A DNA stretch of 19,286 nt from Meira nashicola (lineage: Eukaryota > Basidiomycota > Exobasidiomycetes > Exobasidiales > Brachybasidiaceae). The DNA lies in contig BCJU01000018.1 of assembly GCA_001600355.1 (NCBI GenBank), positions 2,557 to 21,842 on the forward strand, read 5' to 3'. The notes under the pieces are model-generated. The model was not told where the DNA came from. It worked only from the letters and a program-made list of their open reading frames with translations, and made no database searches. The position numbers and the translations under genes are program-made. Positions 1 to 9,203 of the stretch are shown in pieces (the first letter of the stretch is position 1; each line of letters starts with the position of its first letter).

Positions 1-826
1 CGTTTAATGGAAAAGAGATTAAAAATGTTATTGTTGAAGATAAAATGATAAATCCTCCTGTATCATTTCTATCAGCTATACCATAACGAAACGTTTTATA
101 AATTGGTCTGAATTTATCAGAAGAATGTCTTGAAACTGAACCAACTGAAAAAATCAAAATAATTAAATCAAACATTGCTGCAGCACCGAATCCCATTGCA
201 CGCCATGCGGGACTTGGAGCAGGAGAGCAACCTGAACTAAAAGGTTGACGAATTGCTTGAACGACAGAAGTTGCTTTAAAACCTGGAATTGAACTAATCC
301 ATAAAGCTGAACCAATAAGCCAAACACAAACGATTGGAATTCGTACAGATTTTCGATCGTTTGGTTTTGGATACATTGCATGAACACGTAAAGTATAAAT
401 TAGAGAAGTTGCAATCCAAATAACAGCAAGACAAGTCATTAAAATTGAAAGTTTTGCTTGACAGTTGACTGAATGCGTATCCCAAACATAAAAAACGGCA
501 GAAATTGCAGCTGCAAGAATAAAATATCTTGCAAAAAGTGTTAAAACGTTTACAGGAACGATATAACCTTTAAAAATATCACGCCACCTTTGTAATTCTT
601 CCGAATAAAATGTAACTCCATATTCCCAAAAAATACATCCTATAACGATTAATAAACTAATCTTGTATAATTCAATCTCATATCTTGCTTTCCATGGATT
701 ACCGGGTATATAAAACCCTCCGCCAACTTCAAATTTATCTGGACATCCTGTTGTTGGACAAAACATATGTTGCGTCATATTATTTTGATATTGTGCATAT
801 TCTGGTGTGTATTCGTACGCTACCAT
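1..826 (-). CDS. Multi-pass membrane protein, DUF6533-like (partial, truncated by window edge)
   Basis: The frame opens at ATG 826-824 and stays open for 275 codons to the window edge, so the C-terminus is missing. The first ~50 residues are hydrophilic with two Cys (residues 23 and 28). Six hydrophobic segments follow, at about 56-73, 90-114, 125-146, 163-181, 209-231 and 258-275. The first two, with WEY, then EELQRW, then a conserved-looking N and RY, resemble the N-terminal DUF6533 domain of orphan basidiomycete membrane proteins, which usually have about seven helices. That family name is from memory of its pattern, not a search. No signal peptide precedes segment 1. Function and ligand are unknown; a receptor-like or structural membrane role is only a guess. 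No splice sites are needed within the visible part. The coding call is strong, the family call moderate. Confidence 0.8.
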   Translation of the reverse strand, partial: MVAYEYTPEYAQYQNNMTQHMFCPTTGCPDKFEVGGGFYIPGNPWKARYEIELYKISLLIVIGCIFWEYGVTFYSEELQRWRDIFKGYIVPVNVLTLFARYFILAAAISAVFYVWDTHSVNCQAKLSILMTCLAVIWIATSLIYTLRVHAMYPKPNDRKSVRIPIVCVWLIGSALWISSIPGFKATSVVQAIRQPFSSGCSPAPSPAWRAMGFGAAAMFDLIILIFSVGSVSRHSSDKFRPIYKTFRYGIADRNDTGGFIILSSTITFLISFPLN

Positions 827-2025
827 GATGGCTGATTGTGACGTGGGGGGAAAGGGGGATGCTCGTAAAGAGTTGAACTAAAAGATGTAGATGACTATGT
901 ATTTATATATTAAACCTGTCAGGATATTGCGAAAAGACTGCTGTCAACATGTTTCTACGTATGTATGTACCTCATCATTGGGTAGTGCAGGAGATTGAAA
1001 AAAGACTCTGTATCTGCCAGGGTGAGAATATAGCTTATTGAACCTTTCGGCGTATAAAAAATGAAAAATTTATAAACAACTGAATCCCTTTGTACCCACA
1101 TTTAGCTTTAGTTTGAAAAAATTAAATCGTGAATGAGAATCCACTAAAAAAGAAGATTTCGACGCCTTCATGCATAAAATAGCTTCTTTACTAAAATAAA
1201 ATGAGTGATCTTGAATGCCGATACAGCGGATCAAAGGTGGGTTATGCATGTACCATTAAATTAAATTCATGTGCACGCTAAATAAAGAAGCTATTTTCGA
1301 ACACACAAAAACTGTCATAGTGGCGTGAAAAACAGACTTGCATTCAAATCGAACGTGACAAATTATTGGCACAGGCGTTTCAGCAGTCTTCCAAAAAAGA
1401 ATACACTAAATTTGCATGTGCTTTTACCATAAGGTTTTTACATACACACTAAACAACAGTGGCAACTTAAACAACCTCAGTCCATCTGCCTACATTGAAG
1501 TCCGTGCACGATATTCAATTAGATTTTCTAGATGATAACATGTTAGAACATTCTATCCGATGTCAGTGACCCAGCCCAGCGGAGTCCGCTCTCGAACACG
1601 GACCGTAGGTTGAATTCCGAGCCGTAGGAATCAAAATAATAATAAGAAGAGATACAAAAAACTAGGTACATGTCAGTGTGATAGAGTGTCTATATAAATG
1701 TTTAAGAAAATAAATAAAAACGTAAGAATAAGCGGCGTATAAAGCTAGGGTTACTAAAATAAGCCCACGTGGTCGTAAATCTGACGAGTTATTGCTTAGC
1801 ATATACCTTTCCCCGCATATCTAGCTTTGGTCATACTTCAATAGAATCATGAACCCTGTCGTACATGATCAGGCTACATTATTCGCTAAATCAACTTTTT
1901 CAGCGAAACAGAGTTTAATTTTAGTTTGATTCTCATAATACTGTTCCATTCCTGTGTTATAAGAATGCAATATCTACACTGAAAAAATAAAAAAATCTAA
2001 TCTTTACGAAATCATGAGAGGGAGC
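827..2025. other. Intergenic, upstream of the membrane protein and downstream of the GPI protein; contains an inverted repeat
   Basis: I found no convincing gene on either strand. This stretch should hold the promoter of the minus-strand membrane protein (nearest 827) and the 3' flank of the GPI-protein gene (nearest 2025). It is AT-rich with short open frames only. The one distinct structure is the 15-bp perfect inverted repeat listed separately. A GC-richer patch at about 1570-1630 has small hairpins but no complete tRNA fold. Confidence 0.6.
1176..1297. repeat. Perfect 15-bp inverted repeat with a 92-bp spacer
   Basis: AAAATAGCTTCTTTA at 1176-1190 is exactly reverse-complementary to TAAAGAAGCTATTTT at 1283-1297. 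Pairing stops on both sides, and the flanks (TGCAT left, CGAAC right) are not a target-site duplication. It could be a hairpin in a transcript, a pair of protein-binding sites, or remnant ends of a small element. Only the repeat itself is directly seen. Confidence 0.75.
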
Positions 2026-2587
2026 TCACAAAGCCATGCTGCAAATAAATGGGAGTAAAAGAAGTAAGATCGAACTTAACTTGATATTTGTTCCTGCGCT
2101 GTTAGAGGAACTCCCGCTATTAGAGGAAATGATACTGCTAGAACTTTGGGTTGCGGAAGTTGTAGGAGTAGATAAAGTGCGAGAAGATGTAGAAGCAGAA
2201 GAAGTGCGAGAGGATGAAGCTGGGGCTTGTTGATTACTGCACGTATTACGACATGAACTTTGGCAATTCTGTAAAAAGGTTTTAAATAAGCATTAACATG
2301 AATCATTTCAATCATAACTTTACTCATCACTCACCGCTTTCCTTTGTCTGTTTGCTGAAGTACAATTATAATAATTAGGACCATTACTGCAACCACCAGA
2401 TTCAGATATACCGGCGCATTGCATCATACAACTGTCACATGAAGCAGCATCTGCGAAAGAGAAAAAAGAGATGATTTTTAAGGTTTGTTCGAATCAGATT
2501 GAATAATGGAAATAACTTACTGGTATAATTTGCTAAAGCCAATACGGCGATCATCATCGTTATAAAAATAAATGAAAATGACCGCAT
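2026..2587 (-). CDS. Small secreted eight-cysteine GPI-anchored protein (3 exons, 141 aa)
   Basis: Exons are 2521-2587, 2335-2450 and 2026-2268. The introns are 2451-2520 (GTAAGT...CAG, 70 bp) and 2269-2334 (GTGAGT...CAG, 66 bp). Splicing gives one uninterrupted frame from an ATG preceded by an A-tract. The product starts with a hydrophobic signal peptide (about residues 1-20, ending ALA). A compact cysteine domain (about 25-71) follows, spaced C-x2-C-x3-C-x8-C-x8-C-x10-C-x3-C-x3-C. Next comes a Ser/Thr-rich stretch of about 50 residues, likely O-glycosylated. It ends in a hydrophobic tail (SSILLLLLPF...MAL) typical of a GPI-attachment signal, with small residues (N, S, A, G) just upstream for the omega site. 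The order fits a cell-wall or plasma-membrane surface protein. The cysteine spacing is not CFEM as I know it and I recognise no family. Function is unknown; adhesion, wall structure or an effector-like role are possibilities only. Confidence 0.82.
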
Positions 2588-3338
2588 TTTTTTTTTAAAT
2601 TTAGACTATAAAGAAAGAAGAGTTTAAAGTTGAGATGAAGAAAGAATCGTTATAATTTACATGTTATAGAGTGTATATATATATGTTTTTTTTTTCTGAT
2701 GAACATGTCTACCCAGAATATCTGACCATCTTTAATCTACTTTACTACATCAATCAAAGCTATAATAACTGACAGACGTGTGAGGCGAATCCTGCATGCT
2801 ATAATACGGTGTTCCTGCGCGTGTGGCGAATTTGTTCTAGACACCAACGAAAGAACGTGTTCGATTTTGACAGTTCTTATGATCTGCATACTTTTATGGT
2901 AGCGCTGTTTAAAAAATTGTCTTGGCAAATGCAACGGGAAGCTTTGATGTACTTTACAAAATCAAATCATCTCACATCTCTATAATAATAATAATCGCAA
3001 TAAGCGAAGTGATTGTTATTTAAAATGTATAGCCTTTTGCATACGTTCGTTCGTGAATGAATTGTTACGCAGTCTTACAATTATTGCAGTTACTTCATTT
3101 CTCACAATTTTCAAATTATAATCAAGCAAGATTTATTTTAGATCAAGAGTATTATTATTTCTTTTGTAAACAACTACTCTCTCGTATCCTCACAGCTTTA
3201 GCACATAAGAGTCACTGAAAAACTGCTAAGCTGAGCCGCACAATGAGTGTTTCCCTACTCGTGGTTTTGTTATTGTCCTTGTTTCAACTTCTAAAATACA
3301 TATAGGTACGAAAGCAAGAGCTTCAAATATTTTTTTAA
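2588..3338. other. Intergenic, upstream of the GPI-protein gene and downstream of the oxidoreductase
   Basis: No gene is supported. The half next to 2588 should be the GPI-protein promoter. On the minus strand it has an A-tract right before the ATG, a TATA-like CTTTATAGTC about 20 bp upstream, and a TA repeat with an A-run at about 2670-2697. Two similar short segments (GAGGCGAATCCTG near 2782 and GTGGCGAATTTGT near 2822) are too degenerate to call a repeat. Open frames here are short, without recognisable features. Confidence 0.55.
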
Positions 3339-4941
3339 TCAGAAGTCTTGTCTGCAATCGATATCTGTTCTTTGTGATCGGTATAAACACCAACGATAGC
3401 AATCGGGAAGTTGTGTTGTCTCTTCCCAACTCTTTACATTATTGTCGACAGATTGAATGTTGTTGTCAAGATAGTTAAGAATTAAACGTGCTACTCCTCT
3501 TGAACAGCTTGCAGCTCTGGCCATTCCGTGTCCATGATGACCTAGGTTAAGAAAAAGTCCATTTAGATTGTTGCCAAAATGAGAACCAACGAGAGGAAGA
3601 GAGTCTCTCGTATCTAAAGAGAAAAGAAGAAACAGGAATCAGTCCAGCGTCATGATATCAGATATTGATAATAGTGAACTTACATCCTTGTATACCTGTC
3701 CAAGTATAAAATAGAGTACTTTTTTCCTCTTCCCAATCAGTAAAAGTTTTGGCAGAATAAGATTGTAAATGTTCGGATACTTTTTCAATGATCGTTGTAT
3801 CATCAAAAGTACCAATTTGTTCAAGCCTAGGAGCATGAGGATGACCTCCTCCTAATATCACCGAACCAGTTCCTTTTCTTCCGCCCAACTCTTTTGCTGA
3901 ATTTGGTCCACCTTTAGATGGCTGTTGAGTGAGATATTCATAATCTCTTGGTCCCTTTACGATTGAATACGTATTGTTGAATGCCATTGCGTTAATAAAA
4001 TTTGAAGGAGGAGAAAAAGCAGAACACTGAGAACGATGTGGCATAAGCACATTTTTTAGGTCCGAAAGAAGTTTAAGCGAATAACCATTAGTTGCTAAAA
4101 GTACAGAACGTGCTTTAATCGTTCCTCGAGGCGTTGAAATTTCCCATCCGTCATATATTCGACTTTGATTATCCTTCACTTTACTTTTTTGTATACTAAG
4201 TGCAGGTGTATGTGTAAATAAAGAGAAGTTTTCATCGCTTAAACATATTTTTAAGAGATGATGTACAAAGCGTAAAGGGTGTAATGATCCAGCAGGCCAA
4301 ATGGCAACACCTACTGCATCTTTTACTCTTGAGACCTTTCTTGCTTCAAGTTCATCTTTTATCAATTGTACCTCGGAATTAAGCTCTTTACCTTGCTTCA
4401 TCATATATTCTCGATAAGCTTCAAAGTTTGATGAAGCGATTTCAAGTGATTGTACACTTTGATATACAGTCATCGTTGTACCTTTCCACCAATCACAATC
4501 TAAACTTTCTGTTGAAATGATTTCTCCAATCAAATTAAAAGTTTCTAACTCATTCTGAAGTACTTTTCCAGCTTGCTCATCTCCAACTAAAGAAGAATAT
4601 TTATTAAACCCTGCAAACATGTCCGGTCTACAATGACCGCCATTTCTTCCAGTAGCTCCGGAACATGCTTTGCGCGCTTCTAACATAATAACTGAAGGGC
4701 TGCTTTTTTCATCCCTTTCTGCTTTACGAATATCACCTTTATTTTGCAACATATAAGCTGCTACAGATCCACTTATACCTGATCCTATAATCGCTACGTC
4801 CACAAAACTATCTTCACAATTTGGTAGAGGTGTATAGCGGCCATGATCGTGAATGTCAGAGTCTATCGCTTCATGTTGCCAATACGATGTCGTAGGATGA
4901 GCTAGAGGTAAACTTGATTGATTAAATGGTTTGTCGTTCAT
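3339..4941 (-). CDS. FAD-dependent oxidoreductase, DAO (D-amino-acid-oxidase-like) family (2 exons, 510 aa)
   Basis: Exons are 3684-4941 and 3339-3613, with a 70-bp intron at 3614-3683 (GTAAGT...TAG). Splicing joins GIQG to YTRDSLPLVG, restoring the conserved C-terminal FAD-contact region of this fold. The N-terminal dinucleotide-binding glycines are GSGISG at 53-58. The LEAR that ends the second strand is at 87-90. A family-typical SGATGRNGGHC follows at 94-104, and GHGM at 447-450 lies in the C-terminal cap. About 500 residues is normal for fungal members. I chose the start at 4941 (MNDKPF, A at -3). The frame continues upstream to an ATG at 5100, but through a homopolymer run with no domain content. 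There is no signal peptide, so it is likely cytosolic. The family oxidises amines or amino acids with FAD and oxygen; the substrate here cannot be read from sequence. Confidence 0.9.
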
Positions 4942-5480
4942 ATTGAGATGATCAAGAAAGGAGAAGAGAGATGTCGAACAGTTTAAATAGTCAGGGTGTG
5001 TCAGCTCAACTAAAAAAAAAAAAAAAAAGGACGCTAAATCCAATCTTATTTCCTCCGGACATCTGCTGAAAGTATCGGATATATGTATGTATGTAATCAT
5101 TTTTTAGCTAAAATTGTTTTTTATACGGACATGTTAAAAATTCCTTCTTAGCACAAAAGGAGAAAATGATAATTGATAATGTCTTTCATCGGAAATATTG
5201 TTTTTAGACTACAATACTAGACATATGCTTGCTAAATGTAAAGTTCGAGCTCTTGGTTCTGTCGGACACACTATCTCCTACACAGTCTCAATCTGGAACA
5301 AGTTTATCACGTACCAAATTTCAAGAAGGAAATTAAATAAAGTTCTAACTTCATGTGGTATATAGATCTAATGATGAATTTCTATTGATATAAAGTGGTA
5401 ACTTCTTAAACAATTTTGTCTTCTTGTTATCACTGAGAACATTATATTACAAGTAAAACATTATTCGTTGATTTATAACG
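4942..5480. other. Intergenic between the oxidoreductase and the LOV/PAS gene
   Basis: This holds the oxidoreductase promoter and the 3' flank of the LOV/PAS gene. A run of 17 A at 5012-5028 (T-run on the gene's sense strand) lies about 70 bp upstream of the oxidoreductase ATG. Such tracts often exclude nucleosomes in fungal promoters. Past the LOV/PAS stop at 5481 I see no hidden exon coding a C-x2-C...C-x2-C zinc finger. No other gene is supported. Confidence 0.6.
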
Positions 5481-7874
5481 TCAGCGTTGAAGAGATCGTA
5501 TTTTTTCAAGTAAACGAAAATTTTCTGCTTTGAGAATTTGTAACTCTACGGCTAAATTTCCAGATGGAAAGACTGATAAATTTTCAGACGAACTTTTATC
5601 CATCTTGAGGCTAACTTGAGCGGACTGATTTGCTCGAGAGAGATAGTCAGCTTGTACTGGGGCCATCAAATTCGCCCTAGTTGAATTTCTCATATAAATG
5701 AATGTGAGAGATAACTTTGACGCACCGATAGGAGGGATGACGGTAGAGATTACCGATCGAAAAGGACTGCCGATATCTTTGCTCATCAGGTGTGGCACAA
5801 CGGTGACTTTATTAGATGAGAGAGCGGAGAGAAGTGGATTTAAAGCTTCTCTGTTGATAAAGTCTTTTAAATGCTTGCCAACCCAGCCGCTTTTGAGATT
5901 AGATGTAGCAGAGTGACTTTGAAAAATACTTGTTTTATCGCTCAATGTGCTTAATATTATTCCGTTTATTGAAACTTTAAACCAGATACCAGGATCGGAT
6001 TGATTTAAGAGTTTATTCGTTACTTCTGACGGAAATGTAAAACTTGAACATTTTCTAGCCGTAGAGATGACTACTTTTCTGCCCCTAACTTGCTCTAGAT
6101 GGATTTTACCTACGCTTTCCATCCATTCGTATCCTCGATTTTTCTGCTTCATTCGCATTATCAAATTCACCTTTGGACTATTTTGACCAACGCCTCCTTT
6201 AGTTAAGGGATCAAACGTACCATGAATTTGTTCCCATTGACGTGCGGAAATTTTAATGTTAGCATTACTTGTGGAATCTTTTAATTCACGCATGACTAGT
6301 ACAATATCAGCTGGATGACAAAATTCTTGAATGCTTTTTCCTAAAAGCTCTTCCGCACTGTATCCAAGTATAACTTCTACCGAAGGTGAAACGTATAAAA
6401 ATACACCTTTTAAAGATAACACGTAGACTAAATCATGATGTGTCTTTAAAAGTATATTTGCCCATGGAGATGCTGAAAAGTTTTCCTCTTTAGTTTGATT
6501 AGCCATGACTTCGGCTATTTCTTGTGCAAGTATTCCTTCTTCTGAAATATTCTTTCTTAATACCTCCGTAGATATTCTATTCCATTTTGATATACCATCG
6601 ATCGGAGCCAGGTTGTCGTATAAGGTTTTTGGTGTAAGACTAATTTCTGTACCAGCTTGATCTGTAAGTTCAACTTGTAAGCCAACCAAGAAGATAGATG
6701 TCTGCATATCTTTTTGAATAAATGGTAAGATCGTAATCTGATTCATAAACGGTGAACCATCACGACGATAGTTTAAAAGACATGTTTGATATTCTTCTAA
6801 GCAGATAAGGTGTATTTTCATTAAACGGATAGCTGCATTATCGGTATATTGTCGATCTTTACCCTTTTCAACAATTCCATCAGGTGATTGTAAGAATCTA
6901 CAATTTCTTCCAATGATTTCCTCTCTTTCGTAACCGGTCATTTGACAAAATTTGTCACTACAATATAAAATAGGTTGATCGGGATGGTGTGCAGCAACGA
7001 TTGTGAATGAGCAAGATAAATTGACCGTTCCGATATCAATTACCGGATTAAGCCTGATAGCGCTTTCCATAATTACATTCAGAAGGTCTTTTTCTGTATT
7101 CGAATGGTGAAAAGACTTATCCAGCCGTCGTGAACGTGAATTGTCTGGTGGGTTTTGATCGTTATAAGGGGAATGATCAACACTTTTTCCATTCGGATCC
7201 GTTAAGCGGGGCGAGCGGGAAAGAGATGAAATTTTATCCGCTTGCGTTTGATTTGAAATTCTACTTGATGATCCGCTAGTATGATTTAGATCTTGTTTGT
7301 TACGATATGATAGCCAGCGCCGTTGTTGTATCGTAGGTTTAGAGGTCGTTTTTTTTCGATGATGAGAACGAATTGATTGCCTAAAAGAGGGTGAGGAAGA
7401 CGAGTGGCGCACATCTTTATTAGGCTTGCTGGTTTCCATTTTTTCTACAGTTTCATACACTTTATCTTGTTGCAAGCGATTTAATCGCATCATATGTTGA
7501 GAAAAAACCTCTTTGCTGTAAGAGAGTATGACATCCTCATTCATTTCGATCTTGTTGCTGTTTTTTTGCACCATATTCATATATGTTGAACTGATACTAT
7601 CTAAATCAACAGAGTGTCTAGCATCAGAGCTATTTGGTTTGTCGAGATGGTTGTCATACTTGTTATTGACATCGAAATCGAAAGGAATTGAAGTTTTCAC
7701 CGCTGTTGAAGGTTTCTCATCGTAATTGCAAATGTATTCATCAAAAATGCTTTCAAAGCTTTTCGGTATTTGTTGATCCGTCAGGTATGATGAACTTTCT
7801 CCATCTCTCCTAGTATAAGGAGGGGAAGGATCCATCGGCAAAGTACGATTCGTCATAAGGAAAATTGAATTCAA
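5481..7874 (-). CDS. White Collar-1-type blue-light receptor (LOV + PAS, no zinc finger), intronless, 797 aa
   Basis: The LOV core covers about residues 286-402. GRNCRFLQ at 322-329 places the flavin-adduct cysteine at C325, and NYRR...FMN at 368-378 supplies flavin-contact Asn residues. The segment after FLQ (SPDGIVEKG...) matches the loop extension of WC-1/Vivid LOV domains that fits FAD. A second PAS domain lies at about 476-605 and a weaker PAS-like region at about 622-730. The C-terminus is a short amphipathic segment (ELQILKAENFRLLEKI) that could be a coiled coil. No GATA zinc finger is present, as in basidiomycete WC-1 homologues such as Cryptococcus Bwc1, whose DNA-binding finger sits in the partner WC-2. 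The ~270-residue N-terminus is disordered, with a basic patch at 170-192 that may be a nuclear signal. ATGs at codons 1, 7 and 14 are all possible starts. It probably acts in the nucleus as a light-controlled transcription regulator. Confidence 0.92.
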   Translation of the reverse strand: MNSIFLMTNRTLPMDPSPPYTRRDGESSSYLTDQQIPKSFESIFDEYICNYDEKPSTAVKTSIPFDFDVNNKYDNHLDKPNSSDARHSVDLDSISSTYMNMVQKNSNKIEMNEDVILSYSKEVFSQHMMRLNRLQQDKVYETVEKMETSKPNKDVRHSSSSPSFRQSIRSHHRKKTTSKPTIQQRRWLSYRNKQDLNHTSGSSSRISNQTQADKISSLSRSPRLTDPNGKSVDHSPYNDQNPPDNSRSRRLDKSFHHSNTEKDLLNVIMESAIRLNPVIDIGTVNLSCSFTIVAAHHPDQPILYCSDKFCQMTGYEREEIIGRNCRFLQSPDGIVEKGKDRQYTDNAAIRLMKIHLICLEEYQTCLLNYRRDGSPFMNQITILPFIQKDMQTSIFLVGLQVELTDQAGTEISLTPKTLYDNLAPIDGISKWNRISTEVLRKNISEEGILAQEIAEVMANQTKEENFSASPWANILLKTHHDLVYVLSLKGVFLYVSPSVEVILGYSAEELLGKSIQEFCHPADIVLVMRELKDSTSNANIKISARQWEQIHGTFDPLTKGGVGQNSPKVNLIMRMKQKNRGYEWMESVGKIHLEQVRGRKVVISTARKCSSFTFPSEVTNKLLNQSDPGIWFKVSINGIILSTLSDKTSIFQSHSATSNLKSGWVGKHLKDFINREALNPLLSALSSNKVTVVPHLMSKDIGSPFRSVISTVIPPIGASKLSLTFIYMRNSTRANLMAPVQADYLSRANQSAQVSLKMDKSSSENLSVFPSGNLAVELQILKAENFRLLEKIRSLQR

Positions 7875-9203
7875 ACAAAGCGTACGAATTCCTTTACGTT
7901 TGTCGAACTTTGCTGTTTTAAGTCATTGGTTTATTTTATAATGAGGTTTGTGTAGGGTGAATGATGGTAGTAAAGAAGGTTATAACATTATTGATAAAAA
8001 TAAACCTACGTGGCAAGTGAAAAACATTTAACTTTGTCGAAGAATATTTTGACGAAATAATTAATCAGGAACTGAAAGCAGGCAAATTCACGCAGAGCGC
8101 TAAAATTATGATTTGCCGGGTCATAGTGCAGACAATTTTTTACGCTAGTTTCGTTAATACCTCCACAACGTTTTAAGGCGGAGAAAGACCCTCGGGTCCA
8201 TAAAGAAGAAAACAAAGACACAGGAGAGCAATACTTGTAAAAAACGAAACTTTAAACTTTTGTGAAAATATCAAAATAAATAAAAATGAATAATCAGAAA
8301 AAAAGATAATCTAGATTCCCCTTTTCTTGAAGGGCCTGTGAAAATTAGCAAAGTATATTTGGGTTAAATCAGTGTAAATAGACAAACACATGTAAAAGAC
8401 TCGAATTTTGTTTGTTCGGAAGATAGAAGAGGTAGTGATTTTGCTTCAGACATTATGATAGAAAGTGACTTTTAATATTCAGGAAGGAGGGACAAATTCG
8501 TTTTTCAGATAAAATAATGAAAAAAAAATATCTCTTAAATCTTTTGTATATGCCTCAAGCTTCTGAATGATCGTCTTAAGGGATATGTATACTATGCCTT
8601 CTCTGAGATCTTTGTCCGTATTTACGGAAATATATCATAGTAGAATCATTTGTCTATATACTAAGCTCGGATGGAGCACCTAAAAGCTCTCCTTTTATCA
8701 CTGGTAAACCGTGGGTGCTGAAAATGGCAAAAAAATACGAAAATTCCAAATACCGATGACAATGCACTGCGCCACTCACATGCAGGCTTTTCATTTAAAT
8801 AAATTATTGTATCCTACTTTCGTAAAAAGGCCGATCACGCGTTGTGCTCCCCAGCGCATTTCTTCTTCACACACTTTTCACTCTCACTTTTTCGAATCTT
8901 GCAGTACATACGCAAGCAACTACGACTTGCTCTTGTCTTTCCCTATTGTTCGGATAATGTACAGGTACAAACGCATTAAAGATTCTGTCACACATACCTC
9001 CCGCCTTGTAAACGGGATTTGTACCTTTAGATACGGCATGTACATAGATTTTTGAACAAGACACGCATTACCCAGTTTCAGGTCTTTTCCTCAATCTTCT
9101 CTTTACAATCATCTAATCCAATCATTCATGCGTTCATCAATAAAGAAGAAGAGACCGATTTGAGCTTCTCAACAGAAAGTAGCAAGTCAAAGGTGGAAAA
9201 AAG
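7875..9203. promoter_or_regulatory. Shared divergent upstream region of the LOV/PAS receptor and the hybrid histidine kinase
   Basis: The two genes start at 7874 (minus) and 9204 (plus) and face apart, leaving 1329 bp. Small open frames (8006-8221 minus, 8711-9055 plus, 8867-9064 minus) have no domain, signal peptide or convincing composition, so I leave them out. The ~130 bp before the kinase ATG are pyrimidine-rich then A-rich, as expected of a 5' leader. Its start context is AAG ATG G, with A at -3. No specific operator is claimed. Confidence 0.55.

Noticed and set aside
1560..1635. Possible tRNA: a B-box-like GGTTGAATTCC at about 1609-1619 with small hairpins nearby
   Set aside because: The T stem does not pair, no matching 5' acceptor strand is found, and there is no A box or anticodon arm.
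2076..2330. 84-codon minus-strand frame rich in Leu over the GPI-protein gene
   Set aside because: It is the same DNA read in another frame, and its start lies inside intron 2. The Leu runs come from the Ser/Thr codons of the spliced gene.
2775..2835. Degenerate direct repeat around GGCGAAT
   Set aside because: Only about 7 bases match exactly in each copy; not distinguishable from chance.
4942..5100. N-terminal extension of the oxidoreductase to an ATG at 5100
   Set aside because: It reads through a 17-base homopolymer run giving a Phe tract and no domain. The family N-terminus starts comfortably at 4941.
5100..5480. A missing zinc-finger exon for the LOV/PAS gene
   Set aside because: No GT donor precedes the stop and no cysteine pairs with finger spacing occur in this interval.
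8006..8221. 71-codon minus-strand frame upstream of the LOV/PAS gene
   Set aside because: Short, featureless, and within the divergent promoter region.
8711..9055. 114-codon plus-strand frame upstream of the kinase
   Set aside because: No domain, signal peptide or convincing composition, and it overlaps an opposite frame. It is better explained as promoter or leader sequence.
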